Positions 28,119 through 37,336 of a DNA stretch of 64,000 bases are shown here, piece by piece. Location of the stretch: assembly GCF_014837235.1 (NCBI RefSeq), contig NZ_JACYFT010000001.1, positions 695,688-759,687 of the forward strand, read 5' to 3'. The stretch's first letter is position 1; each line of letters begins with the position of its first letter. The notes under the pieces are model-generated. The model was not told the DNA's origin. It saw nothing but the letters and a program-made list of their open reading frames with translations, and did not search any database. Position numbers and translations under genes: made by a program. Origin of the DNA: Limnohabitans radicicola (GTDB lineage Bacteria > Pseudomonadota > Gammaproteobacteria > Burkholderiales > Burkholderiaceae_C).

Positions 28119-29981
28119 TTATTCGACAGTAACGCTCTTGGCCAGGTTCCTCGGCTTGTCCACATCCGTCCCCCTTGCGCATGCCGTGTGGTAGCTGAGC
28201 AGTTGCAGTGGCACCACGTGCAAGATGGGGGAGAGCACACCGTAGTGCTCGGGCATGCGGATGACGTTGATGCCTTCGCTGCTTTCGATCTTCGTGTCGC
28301 CATCGGCCAGCACATAGAGCACACCACCACGGGCGCGCACTTCCTGCATATTGCTCTTGAGCTTTTCGAGCAGCTGGTCGTTGGGGGCCACCGTCACCAC
28401 CGGCATGGCGCTGGTCACCAAGGCCAGCGGGCCGTGTTTGAGTTCACCGGCGGCATAGGCCTCGGCGTGGATGTAGGTGATCTCCTTGAGCTTGAGCGCG
28501 CCTTCCAGCGCAATGGGGTAGTGCGTGCCACGACCCAGGAAAAGCGCGTTTTCTTTGCTGGCGAATTCCTGCGCCCAGGCCATCACCTGCGGCTCCAGCG
28601 CCAGCACGGCCTGCAGCGCGGCGGGCAGGTGGCGCATGGCTTTGATGTGCGCGGCTTCTTCGGCATCACTCAGTCGGCCTTTGGTCTGCGCCAGGGCCAG
28701 CGTGAGCAGGAACAAACCCGCCAACTGCGTGGTGAAGGCCTTGGTCGAGGCCACACCAATCTCAGCCCCGGCGCGGGTCACGTAGGCGTGCTTGCATTCG
28801 CGCACCATGGCGCTGGTGGACACGTTGCAGATGGTGAGCGTGTGCGTCATGCCCAGGCTTTGTGCGTGGCGCAGCGCGGCCAGGGTGTCGGCAGTTTCGC
28901 CACTTTGGGTGATGGTGACGATCAGCGTGCTCGGGTTGGGTACCGATTCGCGGTAACGGTATTCGCTGGCGATCTCGACCTGGCAGGGCACTTTGGCGAT
29001 CGCCTCGATCCAGTACTTGGCCACGCAGCCGCTGTAGTAGCTGGTGCCGCAAGCCAAGATCAAGACGTTGTCGATCGCCTTGAAGGTGCTGTAGGCACCG
29101 TCGCCAAACAACTCGGGCGTGATGCCTTCGACGCCTTCGAGCGTGTCGGCAATCGCACGCGGTTGCTCGAAGATTTCCTTTTGCATGTAGTGGCGGTAAG
29201 GGCCCAGGTCGGCCGCGCCGCTGTGGGCGTGCACGGTCTTGACCACACGTTGCACGGCCTTGTGCTCACGGTCCACCACCCAGTATTTGCCCAGCTGGAT
29301 GTCGACCACATCGCCCTCTTCCAGGTAGACGATCTGGTCGGTCACGCCCGCCAGCGCCATCGCGTCGCTGGCCAGGAAGGTCTCGCCCTGGCCAACACCC
29401 AGGATGAGCGGCGAGCCCGCACGCGCACCGATCACGCGCTGCGGCTCGTCCTTGTGGAACACCGCAATCGCATACGCACCATGCAGTTGGCGGATGGCGG
29501 TCTTGACGGCTTCAAACAAGTCGCCGTCGTACACGCTGTCCACCAGGTGGGCGATGACTTCGGTGTCGGTCTGGCTGGTGAACACATAGCCCTTGGCTTG
29601 CAGTGCGGCGCGCAGTTCTTCGTGGTTTTCGATGATGCCGTTGTGAACCAGCGCCACGCGCCCTGGCTTGGTGTCTGCCGCGCCCGTGCCGTGGCTGAAG
29701 TGCGGGTGCGCGTTGTGCACCGCAGGCGCGCCGTGCGTGGCCCAGCGGGTGTGCGCAATGCCCGTGCCGCCTGCGATGTGGTCGGCGCTGACCTGGTCCA
29801 TCAGCTCGGCCACACGCGAGGTGCTGCGGGCGCGTTGCAGCCCCCCCGTGCCGCCACTCAGGCTGGCGGCGTGCACGGCCACACCGCAGGAGTCATAGCC
29901 CCGGTATTCGAGGCGTTGCAGGCCTTGTACGAGAACGGGAACGATGTTGCGGGAAGAGACTGCGCCGACGATGCCACACAT
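28119..29981 (-). CDS. glmS: glutamine-fructose-6-phosphate aminotransferase (isomerizing)
   Basis: A 620-residue enzyme making glucosamine-6-phosphate, the first committed step to UDP-GlcNAc for peptidoglycan and LPS. The N-terminal glutaminase domain begins M-C-G-I-V-G with nucleophile Cys2 and has [10 protein letters not shown] and [11 protein letters not shown]. Two SIS domains follow ([24 protein letters not shown]), with S-T-K-A-F-T-T-Q and a C-terminal [19 protein letters not shown] good GGAG site precedes the ATG. It faces an Lrp-type gene across an AT-rich region with a perfect 16-bp palindrome. No glmS ribozyme is visible, as expected outside Firmicutes. glmU lies 4.6 kb away. Confidence 0.97.
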   Translation of the reverse strand: MCGIVGAVSSRNIVPVLVQGLQRLEYRGYDSCGVAVHAASLSGGTGGLQRARSTSRVAELMDQVSADHIAGGTGIAHTRWATHGAPAVHNAHPHFSHGTGAADTKPGRVALVHNGIIENHEELRAALQAKGYVFTSQTDTEVIAHLVDSVYDGDLFEAVKTAIRQLHGAYAIAVFHKDEPQRVIGARAGSPLILGVGQGETFLASDAMALAGVTDQIVYLEEGDVVDIQLGKYWVVDREHKAVQRVVKTVHAHSGAADLGPYRHYMQKEIFEQPRAIADTLEGVEGITPELFGDGAYSTFKAIDNVLILACGTSYYSGCVAKYWIEAIAKVPCQVEIASEYRYRESVPNPSTLIVTITQSGETADTLAALRHAQSLGMTHTLTICNVSTSAMVRECKHAYVTRAGAEIGVASTKAFTTQLAGLFLLTLALAQTKGRLSDAEEAAHIKAMRHLPAALQAVLALEPQVMAWAQEFASKENALFLGRGTHYPIALEGALKLKEITYIHAEAYAAGELKHGPLALVTSAMPVVTVAPNDQLLEKLKSNMQEVRARGGVLYVLADGDTKIESSEGINVIRMPEHYGVLSPILHVVPLQLLSYHTACARGTDVDKPRNLAKSVTVE

Positions 29982-30042
29982 GGAGGAACTCCAAAAAAGA
30001 GGGAATGGCTGCGATGGTAGGCACGACTCTAAAAAATATCAG

Positions 30043-30058
30043 ATCAATTTAAATTGAT
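30043..30058. promoter_or_regulatory. perfect 16-bp palindrome in the glmS/lrp-type intergenic region
   Basis: ATCAATTTAAATTGAT is a perfect palindrome in the 138-base AT-rich gap between divergent glmS and the Lrp-type gene. A second dyad, TATTT-4-AAATA (30067-30080), follows. AT-rich dyads of about 15 bp are typical Lrp/AsnC sites, so autoregulation is likely, with possible control of glmS. Inferred. Confidence 0.55.
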
Positions 30059-30119
30059 TTATGGTTTTTTATTTCATAAAATACCGATGAAGAAATTTAA
30101 TTTCATTAAAATTACATTC

Positions 30120-30605
30120 ATGGAATCAATTGAACTCGATGCCATCGACCTGCAGCTGCTCGACAGCCTGCAGCGTGACGCCAGCCTGAGCAATGTGGCG
30201 CTGGCCGAGAAGGTCAATGTCTCGCCCCCGACCTGCCTGCGCCGCGTCAAGCGCCTGATCGAAGGCGACTGGGTCGAGCGGCAGGTGGCCGTGCTCAGCA
30301 CCGACAAACTGGCCGCCACACTGGGCCACGGCCTGACCGCCCTGGTCGAGGTCTCGCTCGACAAACAGGGCAGTGAACACCTGGACGCCTTTGAAGCCCG
30401 CGCCGTGGCGCACGATGCGGTGCAGCAGTGCTGGCGCGTGTCGCCCGGGCCCGACTTCATGCTGGTGGTGCAGGCGCGCGACATGCCGCATTACCTCGCG
30501 ATCAGCCAGACACTGTTCACGCAGGACGCGAATGTGCGCAATGTGAAGGCCTTCTTTTCAACCAAGCGGGCCAAGTTCACCACCACCCTGCCCCTGCCTG
30601 TGTAA
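30120..30605 (+). CDS. Lrp/AsnC-family transcriptional regulator
   Basis: A 161-residue Lrp-type regulator. N-terminal helix-turn-helix: [34 protein letters not shown], then [12 protein letters not shown]. The C-terminal RAM-like ligand domain includes [25 protein letters not shown] at 30120 chosen because the family sequence begins there; upstream Phe/Lys-rich in-frame codons come from the AT-rich promoter. The effector amino acid cannot be told. It is divergent from glmS, 67 bases before purT. Confidence 0.9.
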   Translation: MESIELDAIDLQLLDSLQRDASLSNVALAEKVNVSPPTCLRRVKRLIEGDWVERQVAVLSTDKLAATLGHGLTALVEVSLDKQGSEHLDAFEARAVAHDAVQQCWRVSPGPDFMLVVQARDMPHYLAISQTLFTQDANVRNVKAFFSTKRAKFTTTLPLPV

Positions 30606-30672
30606 GTGCAGGCATGGGCCATCGCGCACAATCGAGCCCGGTTTTCAATCTTCCATTTCCAAGGTATTTCTC

Positions 30673-31809
30673 ATGAAAAAAATCCTGCTCCTGGGCTCCG
30701 GCGAACTCGGCAAGGAATTCGTCATCAGCGCCAAGCGCCTGGGCTGCCACGTCATCGCTTGCGACAGCTATGCGGGTGCACCCGCCATGCAGGTGGCCGA
30801 CGAGTTTTGCGTGTTCAGCATGCTGGACGAGGCCCCGCTGCGCGCCGCGATTGCCAAGTACCAACCGGATTTGATCGTGCCCGAGATCGAAGCCATCCGC
30901 ACCGAGGTGTTGCTCGACGTCGAGAAGCAAGGCTTTGAAGTCATCCCCAGCGCCCGCGCCGCCAACCTGACCATGAACCGCGACCGCATCCGCGATGTGG
31001 CGGTGGGCCTGGGCGTGCGCACAGCCAAGTTCAGCTACGCCGACTCGGCCGCCGAGCTGCTGGCCAAAGCCACCGAGATCGGTTTTCCGGTCGTCATCAA
31101 ACCGGTCATGAGCTCATCGGGCAAAGGCCAGAGCGTGGCCAAGACCGCCGCCGATGTGCAAGCGAGCTGGGACTATGCCTGCGCAGGCATGCGGGGCGAC
31201 CGCCAGAAGGTCATCGTCGAAGAGTTCATCCACTTCGAGTTTGAAATCACCCTGCTCACCGTGCGCCAGCGCAACGGCCAGACATTGTTCTGCCCGCCAA
31301 TTGGCCACGTGCAAGAGCGCGGCGACTACCAGTACAGCTGGCAGCCGCAGGGCATGAAGCCCGAGCAAGTCAAAGCCGCGCAAGAGATGGCCGAAAAAGT
31401 CACGACCAACCTGGGCGGTGCAGGCCTGTTTGGTGTGGAGTTTTTCGTGACCAAAGACGAAGTGATCTTCAGCGAGTTGAGCCCCCGCCCTCACGACACG
31501 GGCATGGTGACAATGATCAGCCAGAGCCTGAGCGAGTTTGACCTGCACGCCCGCGCCGTGTTGGGCCTGCCGATCCCGAACATTGAATGCGTGGAAGGTG
31601 CCAGCGCCGTGGTGCTGGCCGACAAGGAAGGGGTCAACCCCACCTTCACGGGCGTGGAAGCGGCGCTCAGCGAGCCAGGCGTGGACGTGCGCATCTTTGG
31701 CAAGCCCACGACGCGGCCATACCGCCGCATGGCGGTGGCGCTGGCCAAAGGCCCAGGCGCACTGCAACGCGCACGCGAGGCGGCTGCCAAAATCAATGTG
31801 GTGGTCTGA
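30673..31809 (+). CDS. purT: formate-dependent phosphoribosylglycinamide formyltransferase
   Basis: A 378-residue ATP-grasp enzyme that uses formate and ATP to formylate GAR in purine synthesis, the folate-independent alternative to PurN. Seen: [20 protein letters not shown] at the N-terminus, [19 protein letters not shown], the ATP-grasp loop [28 protein letters not shown], and metal-binding [13 protein letters not shown]. Slightly shorter than the E. coli protein (392) but with all blocks present. AAGG lies upstream of the start. The SDR gene follows after 23 bases. Confidence 0.96.
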   Translation: MKKILLLGSGELGKEFVISAKRLGCHVIACDSYAGAPAMQVADEFCVFSMLDEAPLRAAIAKYQPDLIVPEIEAIRTEVLLDVEKQGFEVIPSARAANLTMNRDRIRDVAVGLGVRTAKFSYADSAAELLAKATEIGFPVVIKPVMSSSGKGQSVAKTAADVQASWDYACAGMRGDRQKVIVEEFIHFEFEITLLTVRQRNGQTLFCPPIGHVQERGDYQYSWQPQGMKPEQVKAAQEMAEKVTTNLGGAGLFGVEFFVTKDEVIFSELSPRPHDTGMVTMISQSLSEFDLHARAVLGLPIPNIECVEGASAVVLADKEGVNPTFTGVEAALSEPGVDVRIFGKPTTRPYRRMAVALAKGPGALQRAREAAAKINVVV

Positions 31810-31832
31810 GCCACCCACAACAGGAGCACCGC

Positions 31833-32645
31833 ATGCAAGTGACCGTCATCACCGGGGCCTCTGAAGGCATTGGCGCTGAATTGGCCAGGCAATTGGCCCA
31901 AAGCCAAGGCGCCGCCGTGGCGCTGGTGCTGGCGGCCCGCCAAGCCAGCAAGCTGGATTCGGTGGCCGAAGCCTGTCGCCAGCATGGCGCGCAAGTCCTG
32001 TGCGTGCCCACCGACGTGAGCGTGCAAGCCGATTGCCAGGCCCTGATCGACCGCGCTGTGCAACAGTTCGGCCGCATCGACACCCTGATCAACAACGCGG
32101 GCATGTCGGCCCACACCATGCTGCAGGACGTGGACGCCGCGCACCTGGGCTGGTACGAAGACCTGATGCGCGTGAACCTGTGGGGCACCGTCTGGTGCAC
32201 GCACGCGGCGCTGCCGCACCTGAAAGCCTCACGCGGTCGGCTGGTGGGCGTTTCTTCGCTGGCGGGCCTGGCGGGGGTGCCGGGCCGCACGGCTTACTGC
32301 GCCACCAAGTTTGCAATGAACGGTTTTCTGGAAGCGCTGCGCACCGAGCTGCTGGCCGACGGGGTGTCGGTCACCCTCGCCTACCCGGGCGTGGTGGCCA
32401 CCGACATCCGCCGCCGAGGCTACAACGCCCAAGGCCAGCCTGCAGGCACCAGCGGCCTGAGCGAAGACAAGGCCATGCCTGTGGATGTGTGTGCCCGCAA
32501 GATCTTGCAGGGCGTTGAAGCACGCAAGCGCGATGTGATCATGAGCCCGCTGGGCCATGTGGGCCGCTGGCTCAAGCTGATCGCGCCGTCGCTGGTCGAC
32601 CGCCTGGCTTGGGCGGCGCAGCAAAAGGCAGCACAAGCCCGTTGA
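31833..32645 (+). CDS. SDR-family oxidoreductase
   Basis: A 270-residue classical SDR with TGASEGIG, NNAG, the Ser in LVGVSSLAGLAG and catalytic Y-C-A-T-K in RTAYCATKFAMNGFLEALR. The C-terminal region (about residues 195-270) has a hydrophobic/amphipathic stretch LGHVGRWLKLIAPSLVDRLAW seen in membrane-associated SDRs of the DHRS7 type. AGGAG precedes the ATG. It probably shares a transcript with purT and converges on glmU with a 12-base gap. Substrate unknown. Confidence 0.87.
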   Translation: MQVTVITGASEGIGAELARQLAQSQGAAVALVLAARQASKLDSVAEACRQHGAQVLCVPTDVSVQADCQALIDRAVQQFGRIDTLINNAGMSAHTMLQDVDAAHLGWYEDLMRVNLWGTVWCTHAALPHLKASRGRLVGVSSLAGLAGVPGRTAYCATKFAMNGFLEALRTELLADGVSVTLAYPGVVATDIRRRGYNAQGQPAGTSGLSEDKAMPVDVCARKILQGVEARKRDVIMSPLGHVGRWLKLIAPSLVDRLAWAAQQKAAQAR

Positions 32646-32657
32646 GGGGTTTGCCGT

Positions 32658-34067
32658 TCAGGCCTTGGGTTGCTTCTGGGGCCGATTCCAGTTGGCGATG
32701 CTGACCTGTTTGCCACGGGCCACGCTCAAGGCACCGGGCTCGGTGCTCTTGGTGATGGTCGAGCCGCCGCCCACGGTGCCGCCCGCGCCAATCGTCACCG
32801 GGGCCACCAGCACGCAGTTGCTGCCGATGTGCACGTCGGCTTCAATCACGGTGCGGTGCTTGTTGGCCCCGTCGTAATTGGCCGTGATGCTGCCCGCGCC
32901 ATAGTTGACCCGCTCGCCCACCGTGGCGTCGCCCAAATAAGCCAGGTGGTTGGCTTTGGCGCCTTTGGCCATCGTTGAGTTCTTCACTTCAACAAAGTTG
33001 CCGATGTGCACTTCGGCGCCCAGCTGCGCACCAGGGCGCAGGCGGGCAAAGGGGCCGATCAGTGCGCCCTCGCCCACGGTGACGCCGAGTTTTTCGCCGT
33101 CGATGTGGGTGAAGGGGTGGATCACGGCACCGGCTTCGATGACGCAGTTGGCAAGCACGCAGTTGGCGCCGACCTTGACGCCTTGGCCCAGCTGCACTCG
33201 ACCTTCAAAGATGCAGTTCACGTCGATCTGCACATCCTGACCGCAAGTCAATTCGCCCCGCACATCGAAGCGTGCCGGGTCGATGATGCGCACGCCGTCG
33301 GCCATCAGGGCCTGGGCCTGGCGCTGCTGGTAGGCACGCTCCAGTTCAGCCAGCTGCGCGGGGCTGTTCACGCCCGCCACCTGGGTGGCGTCGTCGATCT
33401 TGTGGGCCACCACGGGCACGCCATCGGCCTCGGCGAACTTGACCACATCGGTCAGGTAGTACTCCTGCTGGGCATTCTGGTTGTCCAGCCGTGCCAGCCA
33501 AGGCTTGAGCAACCGAGCGGGCACCGCCATGATGCCGCTGTAGACCTCGTGGATGGCGCGCTGCGCTTCGTTGGCGTCCTTGTGCTCGACGATGGCGTGC
33601 ACCTGCCCACTGGGGCTGCGCACGATGCGGCCGTAACCCGTGGGGTCGTCAAAGTCGATGGTCAGCAAGGCCAACTGTTGGCCAGCGCACACATCGAGCA
33701 AGGCCTGCAAGGTGTCGGTGCGGGTCAGCGGCACATCGCCCGACAGGATCACCACCACGCCGTCGTCCGCCAGCAGAGGCACCGCCTGCTGCACCGCGTG
33801 GCCCGTGCCCAGCTGGGGCATCTGGCGGGCAAATTGAAGGCCCTGCACCTGCGCGCGACGCAGCACCTGCTCCACCTGCTCGGCGCCATGGCCCGTGATC
33901 ACGATGGTGTGGCGCGCCTGCAGGGCACGGGCGGTATCGATCACATGCTGCACCATGGGCTTGCCCGCCAGCGCGTGCAGCACCTTGGGCAAGGCGCTTT
34001 TCATGCGGGTGCCTTTGCCAGCGGCCATGACCACCACGTCAATGGGGAGGGAAGGGGTATTCGTCAT
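32658..34067 (-). CDS. glmU: bifunctional UDP-N-acetylglucosamine pyrophosphorylase / glucosamine-1-phosphate N-acetyltransferase
   Basis: A 469-residue enzyme completing UDP-GlcNAc synthesis. The N-terminal uridyltransferase has VVMAAGKGTRMKSALPKVLH, the QLGTGHAVQQA and SGDVPL blocks. The C-terminal left-handed beta-helix shows hexapeptide repeats (IGPFARLRPGAQLGAEVHIG), HLAYLGDATVGERVNYGAGS and NYDGANKHRT. ATG at 34067 is preferred to 34073 because GAGAA lies 6 bases before it. It functions with GlmS (28119-29981), though the two are separated by a regulator, purT and an SDR. Confidence 0.96.
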   Translation of the reverse strand: MTNTPSLPIDVVVMAAGKGTRMKSALPKVLHALAGKPMVQHVIDTARALQARHTIVITGHGAEQVEQVLRRAQVQGLQFARQMPQLGTGHAVQQAVPLLADDGVVVILSGDVPLTRTDTLQALLDVCAGQQLALLTIDFDDPTGYGRIVRSPSGQVHAIVEHKDANEAQRAIHEVYSGIMAVPARLLKPWLARLDNQNAQQEYYLTDVVKFAEADGVPVVAHKIDDATQVAGVNSPAQLAELERAYQQRQAQALMADGVRIIDPARFDVRGELTCGQDVQIDVNCIFEGRVQLGQGVKVGANCVLANCVIEAGAVIHPFTHIDGEKLGVTVGEGALIGPFARLRPGAQLGAEVHIGNFVEVKNSTMAKGAKANHLAYLGDATVGERVNYGAGSITANYDGANKHRTVIEADVHIGSNCVLVAPVTIGAGGTVGGGSTITKSTEPGALSVARGKQVSIANWNRPQKQPKA

Positions 34068-34235
34068 ATGCATTTCTCGATCAAAATCGGCACGTCCGTC
34101 ACCGAACTGTTGCCAAGGATTATCACTGGCCTTGCCGGAGATATGTGGACAATGGGGCCACCCTTTGACCCGACGCCAGGCATGCTCGTGCCACGGTGCC
34201 GACGGTGGCTTTCAAAACAGAGAGACCCTGACTTC

Positions 34236-34721
34236 ATGACCGCCCAACGATTGCTGACCTTTCTGGCCTTTGCCATTGCCCTGTCCGGGTGCGGTGGCGG
34301 CTCATCGCCCACGGCAGCCGTGCCGCAAACCTGTGGCTTTCCCATGGTGTACGCCGACGGTGGCACCAGCGGCTACGCGGTGGGCACCACGGCCGCGGTC
34401 AGCGTGCCCAAGACCATCACGCCCTGCGGCATCACACAGGTGCAGTCCGTGTCGCTGGGCTTGTGCGTCACTCCGGCCGACGTCTCCGAACTCAAGGTCC
34501 AGCTGCTGGGCAGCAGCGGCTCGCCGACCACCGTGAGCCTGGCCTCGGCCGCCCCCTCCGGCAGTTGCCTGCTCACAGGCACGCTGTACAACCTGAGTCT
34601 GCCCACCAGCGCCCTGGGCAGCATCACCAACAGCTGGCGGCTGTCGGTGGAAGACACCCGTCCTGGCTACACCAGCAGTTACTTCGTGGGCTGGTCACTC
34701 GAAGTCAAAGGCCTCCAATGA
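34236..34721 (+). CDS. small lipoprotein, possible proprotein-convertase P-domain-like fold
   Basis: A 161-residue exported protein with a lipobox (LAFAIALSGC, then GGGSS, a flexible linker typical of outer-membrane lipoproteins). The mature part has four Cys residues and a terminal pattern S-W-R-L-S-V-E-D-T-x-P-G-x2-S-x-Y-F-V-G-W-S-L-E-V. This resembles the last strands of P/Homo B domains (W-x-L-x-V-x-D ... G-x-L-x-x-W-S-L), a resemblance judged by eye only. The codon after its stop overlaps the start of the next lipoprotein gene (ATGATG), so the two are coupled. The 162-base gap upstream to glmU shows no clear promoter motif. Confidence 0.7.
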   Translation: MTAQRLLTFLAFAIALSGCGGGSSPTAAVPQTCGFPMVYADGGTSGYAVGTTAAVSVPKTITPCGITQVQSVSLGLCVTPADVSELKVQLLGSSGSPTTVSLASAAPSGSCLLTGTLYNLSLPTSALGSITNSWRLSVEDTRPGYTSSYFVGWSLEVKGLQ

Positions 34722-35569
34722 TGCGGCGCTGGTGGCTGCTGATTGCCCTGCTGGTGCTGCAAGGCTGCAGCGCCATCAAGCTCGGCTACCAGCAACTGCC
34801 CACCCTGTCGTACTGGTGGCTCGACAGCTACCTCTCGTTCAGCGACAGCCAGACGGGCAGGATCAAGGAGTCGCTGGAGAACCTGCAGCGTTGGCACCGC
34901 CAGCAGGAGCTGCCGCTGTACACCCAGCTGATCCAACGCACCGCAGTGGCCAGCCTAGGCAACATCCAGGCGCAGGACGTCTGCAGCCTCTGGAGCGAGG
35001 GCCAGGCCCGGGCTGACCGATTGGTACAGGAGGCCTTGCGGCAAACCGGCCCGGTGATCGCCTCGCTCAGCCCCAGGCAACTGAACCACCTGGCGCGCCA
35101 CTTCGGCATGAAAAACGAAGACTGGGACAAAGAATGGCTGCGCGGCAGCAGCGAAGAGCGGCTCAAGCGCCGCCTGGGTACCGCCACCGACCGCTACAGC
35201 GACTTTTATGGCGACCTGACCGCCAGCCAGACCGCCTTGCTGCAAAGCCAGATGGCCCAGTCGGAGTGGACACCCGAATGGGGCATGCAGCAGCGCAAGC
35301 GCCAACAACAAGACCTGCTGGCGACGCTGCAGAAAATCCAGCAACAAAGTCTGTCACAACCCCAACTGGAGGCCGAGCTGTTCGCCGTCTGGCAGCGCTG
35401 GTTCATGCCACCCCAGGCCAGCGACTTGGCCTTGGTGCAAAAACTGCGGACGCAAGCCTGCCAGAACCTGGCCGACTTCCACAACAGCACCAGCGCCGAG
35501 CAACGCCAGCGCGCCGCCCGCAGGTTGCGCAGTTACGAGCGCGACCTGCTGGAGCTGATGCGCCCTTGA
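34718..35569 (+). CDS. DUF6279-type lipoprotein
   Basis: A 283-residue lipoprotein with lipobox LLVLQGCSAIK. The next residues (LGYQQLPTLSYWWLDSYLSF) and the E-S-L-E-N-L-Q-R-W-H-R-Q-Q-E-L-P helix fit the DUF6279 family of proteobacterial lipoproteins. The rest is predicted largely helical and rich in Gln/Arg, with possible coiled-coil character. Function unknown. Two tandem ATGs (34718 and 34721) overlap the preceding stop. A strong terminator follows 12 bases after the stop. Confidence 0.78.
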   Translation: MMRRWWLLIALLVLQGCSAIKLGYQQLPTLSYWWLDSYLSFSDSQTGRIKESLENLQRWHRQQELPLYTQLIQRTAVASLGNIQAQDVCSLWSEGQARADRLVQEALRQTGPVIASLSPRQLNHLARHFGMKNEDWDKEWLRGSSEERLKRRLGTATDRYSDFYGDLTASQTALLQSQMAQSEWTPEWGMQQRKRQQQDLLATLQKIQQQSLSQPQLEAELFAVWQRWFMPPQASDLALVQKLRTQACQNLADFHNSTSAEQRQRAARRLRSYERDLLELMRP

Positions 35570-35581
35570 AACAGCCTGGAA

Positions 35582-35611
35582 ACAAAAAACCCGCCAAGGC
35601 GGGTTTTTTGT
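35582..35611. terminator. bidirectional intrinsic terminator
   Basis: A perfect hairpin: 14-base arms (ACAAAAAACCCGCC and its complement) around a 2-base AA. The GC-rich core is flanked by A6 on one side and T6 on the other, so it works in both directions. It serves the lipoprotein pair (plus) and the convergent MBL-fold gene (minus). Confidence 0.9.
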
Positions 35612-35630
35612 TGTGCAAAGCCAGAAGGCT

Positions 35631-36626
35631 TCAGCTTTGCAGCGCTTTCCACATCTCCATGTCGCGCTCGGCGGTCCAGATGCGGGGGTTCTTGATGCCG
35701 CTGGCTTCGTCGTAGGCACGCGTCACGTCAAACGGCAGGCAGTGTTCGTAGATGAACACGTGGCCGAAGACCGGGTCCATGCTCTTGCGGGTATGGGCCA
35801 TGGCGGCTTTCAGGTCCATCTTGGCCGCCACGGCTTCCTTGCCGGCTTGGTAGAGGGTCTCGACCCAGCGCTTGGTGTAGTCCAGCGCCTTGTTGACGTT
35901 GGCATTGCCCTTCATGGCTTCACCGCGGCCAGGCACGATGAACTCGGCCTTCAGGGCGCGCAGGGCCTCCAGGGTGGCGGGCCACTCTTCGAGCTGGGCG
36001 TCGCCCGTGTAGACCCCGGCTTCGTACTCGACCAGATCGCCCGAGAACAGCACTTTTTCTTCTTCCACCCAGGCGATCGTGTCGCCACGGGTGTGGCCGG
36101 GACCCGGGTGCCAGATCTGCACCACCACGCCCCCCAGGTTGATGCTGAGCTTGCCGGGCACTTCGCCTTTTGTGGGGTTGCCGCCACCCACCACCATGGT
36201 CGGCCAGGTCAGTCCAGGGATGCTGTCGGCACCACGGAACAGGCGCGGGAAGCGCTCCATCTCGCTCTTCATGTCTTGCGCGCCGCGTTCCTTGATCAGG
36301 TCCAGGGTGCCTTCGCTGGCGATGATCTCGGTCGCACCCTCGGCGGCGTAGGCGTAAGCGCCCAGCACGCGCACCGCGTGGTAGTGGGTCAGCAGCACGT
36401 ATTTGATCGGCAAATCGCTGACGGTGCGGATCTTCTTGATCAGGTCCTGCGCCATGGCAGGCGTGGCGGTGGCGTCGCTGACCATGATGTAGCGGTCACC
36501 GATGATCACGCCCGAGTTGGGGTCGCCCTCGGCGGTGTAGGCCCAGCAATGCTTGCTGAGCTGCTCGAAAGTGATCTTTTTCTCGGTCAAGTCCGCCTGG
36601 CTGGCGAAGGCTTTGGTGGTGGCCAT
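35631..36626 (-). CDS. MBL-fold protein with degenerate second metal site
   Basis: A 331-residue metallo-beta-lactamase-fold protein. The usual T-H-x-H-x-D-H reads LTHYHAVRV, so the Asp and His of metal site 2 are Val85 and Arg86. The final P-G-H-G reads VPGRGE (Arg235). Site 1 remains: His81, His83, His179 in PGPGHTRGD, plus bridging Asp198 in FSGDLVE. The protein probably binds one metal or uses another chemistry. No signal peptide. It shares strand with a TetR gene 80 bases upstream, separated by an inverted repeat, and ends at a bidirectional terminator. Substrate unknown. Confidence 0.83.
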   Translation of the reverse strand: MATTKAFASQADLTEKKITFEQLSKHCWAYTAEGDPNSGVIIGDRYIMVSDATATPAMAQDLIKKIRTVSDLPIKYVLLTHYHAVRVLGAYAYAAEGATEIIASEGTLDLIKERGAQDMKSEMERFPRLFRGADSIPGLTWPTMVVGGGNPTKGEVPGKLSINLGGVVVQIWHPGPGHTRGDTIAWVEEEKVLFSGDLVEYEAGVYTGDAQLEEWPATLEALRALKAEFIVPGRGEAMKGNANVNKALDYTKRWVETLYQAGKEAVAAKMDLKAAMAHTRKSMDPVFGHVFIYEHCLPFDVTRAYDEASGIKNPRIWTAERDMEMWKALQS

Positions 36627-36661
36627 GGGGTCTCCTGAATATGGGGGTCGATCGCGAGAAT

Positions 36662-36695
36662 TTTACCTAAACGAAATGGATTACGGATAGGTAAA
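36662..36695. promoter_or_regulatory. inverted repeat TTTACCTA ... TAGGTAAA (probable TetR operator)
   Basis: Two perfectly complementary 8-base arms, TTTACCTA (36662-36669) and TAGGTAAA (36688-36695), are separated by 18 bases in the 80-base gap between the tetR-type gene and the MBL-fold gene. They lie 36 bases before the MBL-fold start. The dyad could bind the adjacent TetR protein as one long or two tandem sites; inferred. Confidence 0.6.
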
Positions 36696-36706
36696 TTGCA
36701 AAATAC

Positions 36707-37327
36707 TCAACCCAAACCCTTTTCGAGCATGCCGATCACCTCTTCGGCAAAGGCGGCGTAGCTCATGGGGCCGCCCGGGCGCAGCCAGGTGAAGGTCCAG
36801 TTGATCATGCCCAGCAGCATCATGGTCTGGGCCGTCTGGTTGGTCGGGTTCAGGCGGGTCGGGTAGGCGCGCTTCAAAAAGCGCGTCATGGCCGCCACGA
36901 TGTCGCGCTGGCGGTTGAGGATCAGTTCGCGCTGCGAACTGCCCAGCGCCTCGTCAGGCTCGGCACTCAGGAACTGGGTGTCGTTGAGCAAGGCCGAGTG
37001 GCGGGTGGCCGAGCTTTCATACTCGTGCAAAAAGGCCCGCACCAGCTCGTGCAGGGCAGCGCGCTCGTCCAGGTTCTGGCGCTGGGCCTTGGCCTCGGTC
37101 TGGGCGATCAGCGCCAGCAAACGTTGCGTGTGGCGGTCGAGCAGGTCAAACAGGATCGCGTCCTTGCTCTCGTAGTAGTGGTACAGCCGTGCTTTGGAGG
37201 TGCCGCAGGCGGCGGCGATTTCGTTCATGCTCGCAGCAGGGTAGCTGCGGTCGGCAAAGCACTGCGCCGCGATGTCCAGGATCGCGTCGCGCTTGATGTC
37301 GTGGGTAGCGGATTTGGGGCGTGCCAT
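36707..37327 (-). CDS. TetR-family transcriptional regulator
   Basis: A 206-residue TetR protein. N-terminal helix-turn-helix: RDAILDIAAQCFADRSYPAASMNEIAAACGTSKARLYHYYESKD, read across residues 13-56, a classic TetR/AcrR signature. The C-terminal ligand domain ends N-W-T-F-T-W-L-R-P-G-G, similar to regulators of acyl-CoA/fatty acid metabolism, though the ligand is unknown. The 5-formyl-THF cyclo-ligase gene ends 9 bases upstream on the same strand. An inverted repeat between this gene and the MBL-fold gene suggests control of the latter. Confidence 0.9.
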   Translation of the reverse strand: MARPKSATHDIKRDAILDIAAQCFADRSYPAASMNEIAAACGTSKARLYHYYESKDAILFDLLDRHTQRLLALIAQTEAKAQRQNLDERAALHELVRAFLHEYESSATRHSALLNDTQFLSAEPDEALGSSQRELILNRQRDIVAAMTRFLKRAYPTRLNPTNQTAQTMMLLGMINWTFTWLRPGGPMSYAAFAEEVIGMLEKGLG

Positions 37328-37336
37328 GTTGTTGAC

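Noticed and set aside
28107-30020. 637-codon plus-strand frame opposite glmS
   Set aside because: Mirror of a certain gene (glmS); composition is that of a shadow frame.
33006-34235. Upstream extension of the small lipoprotein frame across glmU
   Set aside because: This part is antisense to glmU; the lipoprotein signal and lipobox begin at 34236, which is the sensible start.
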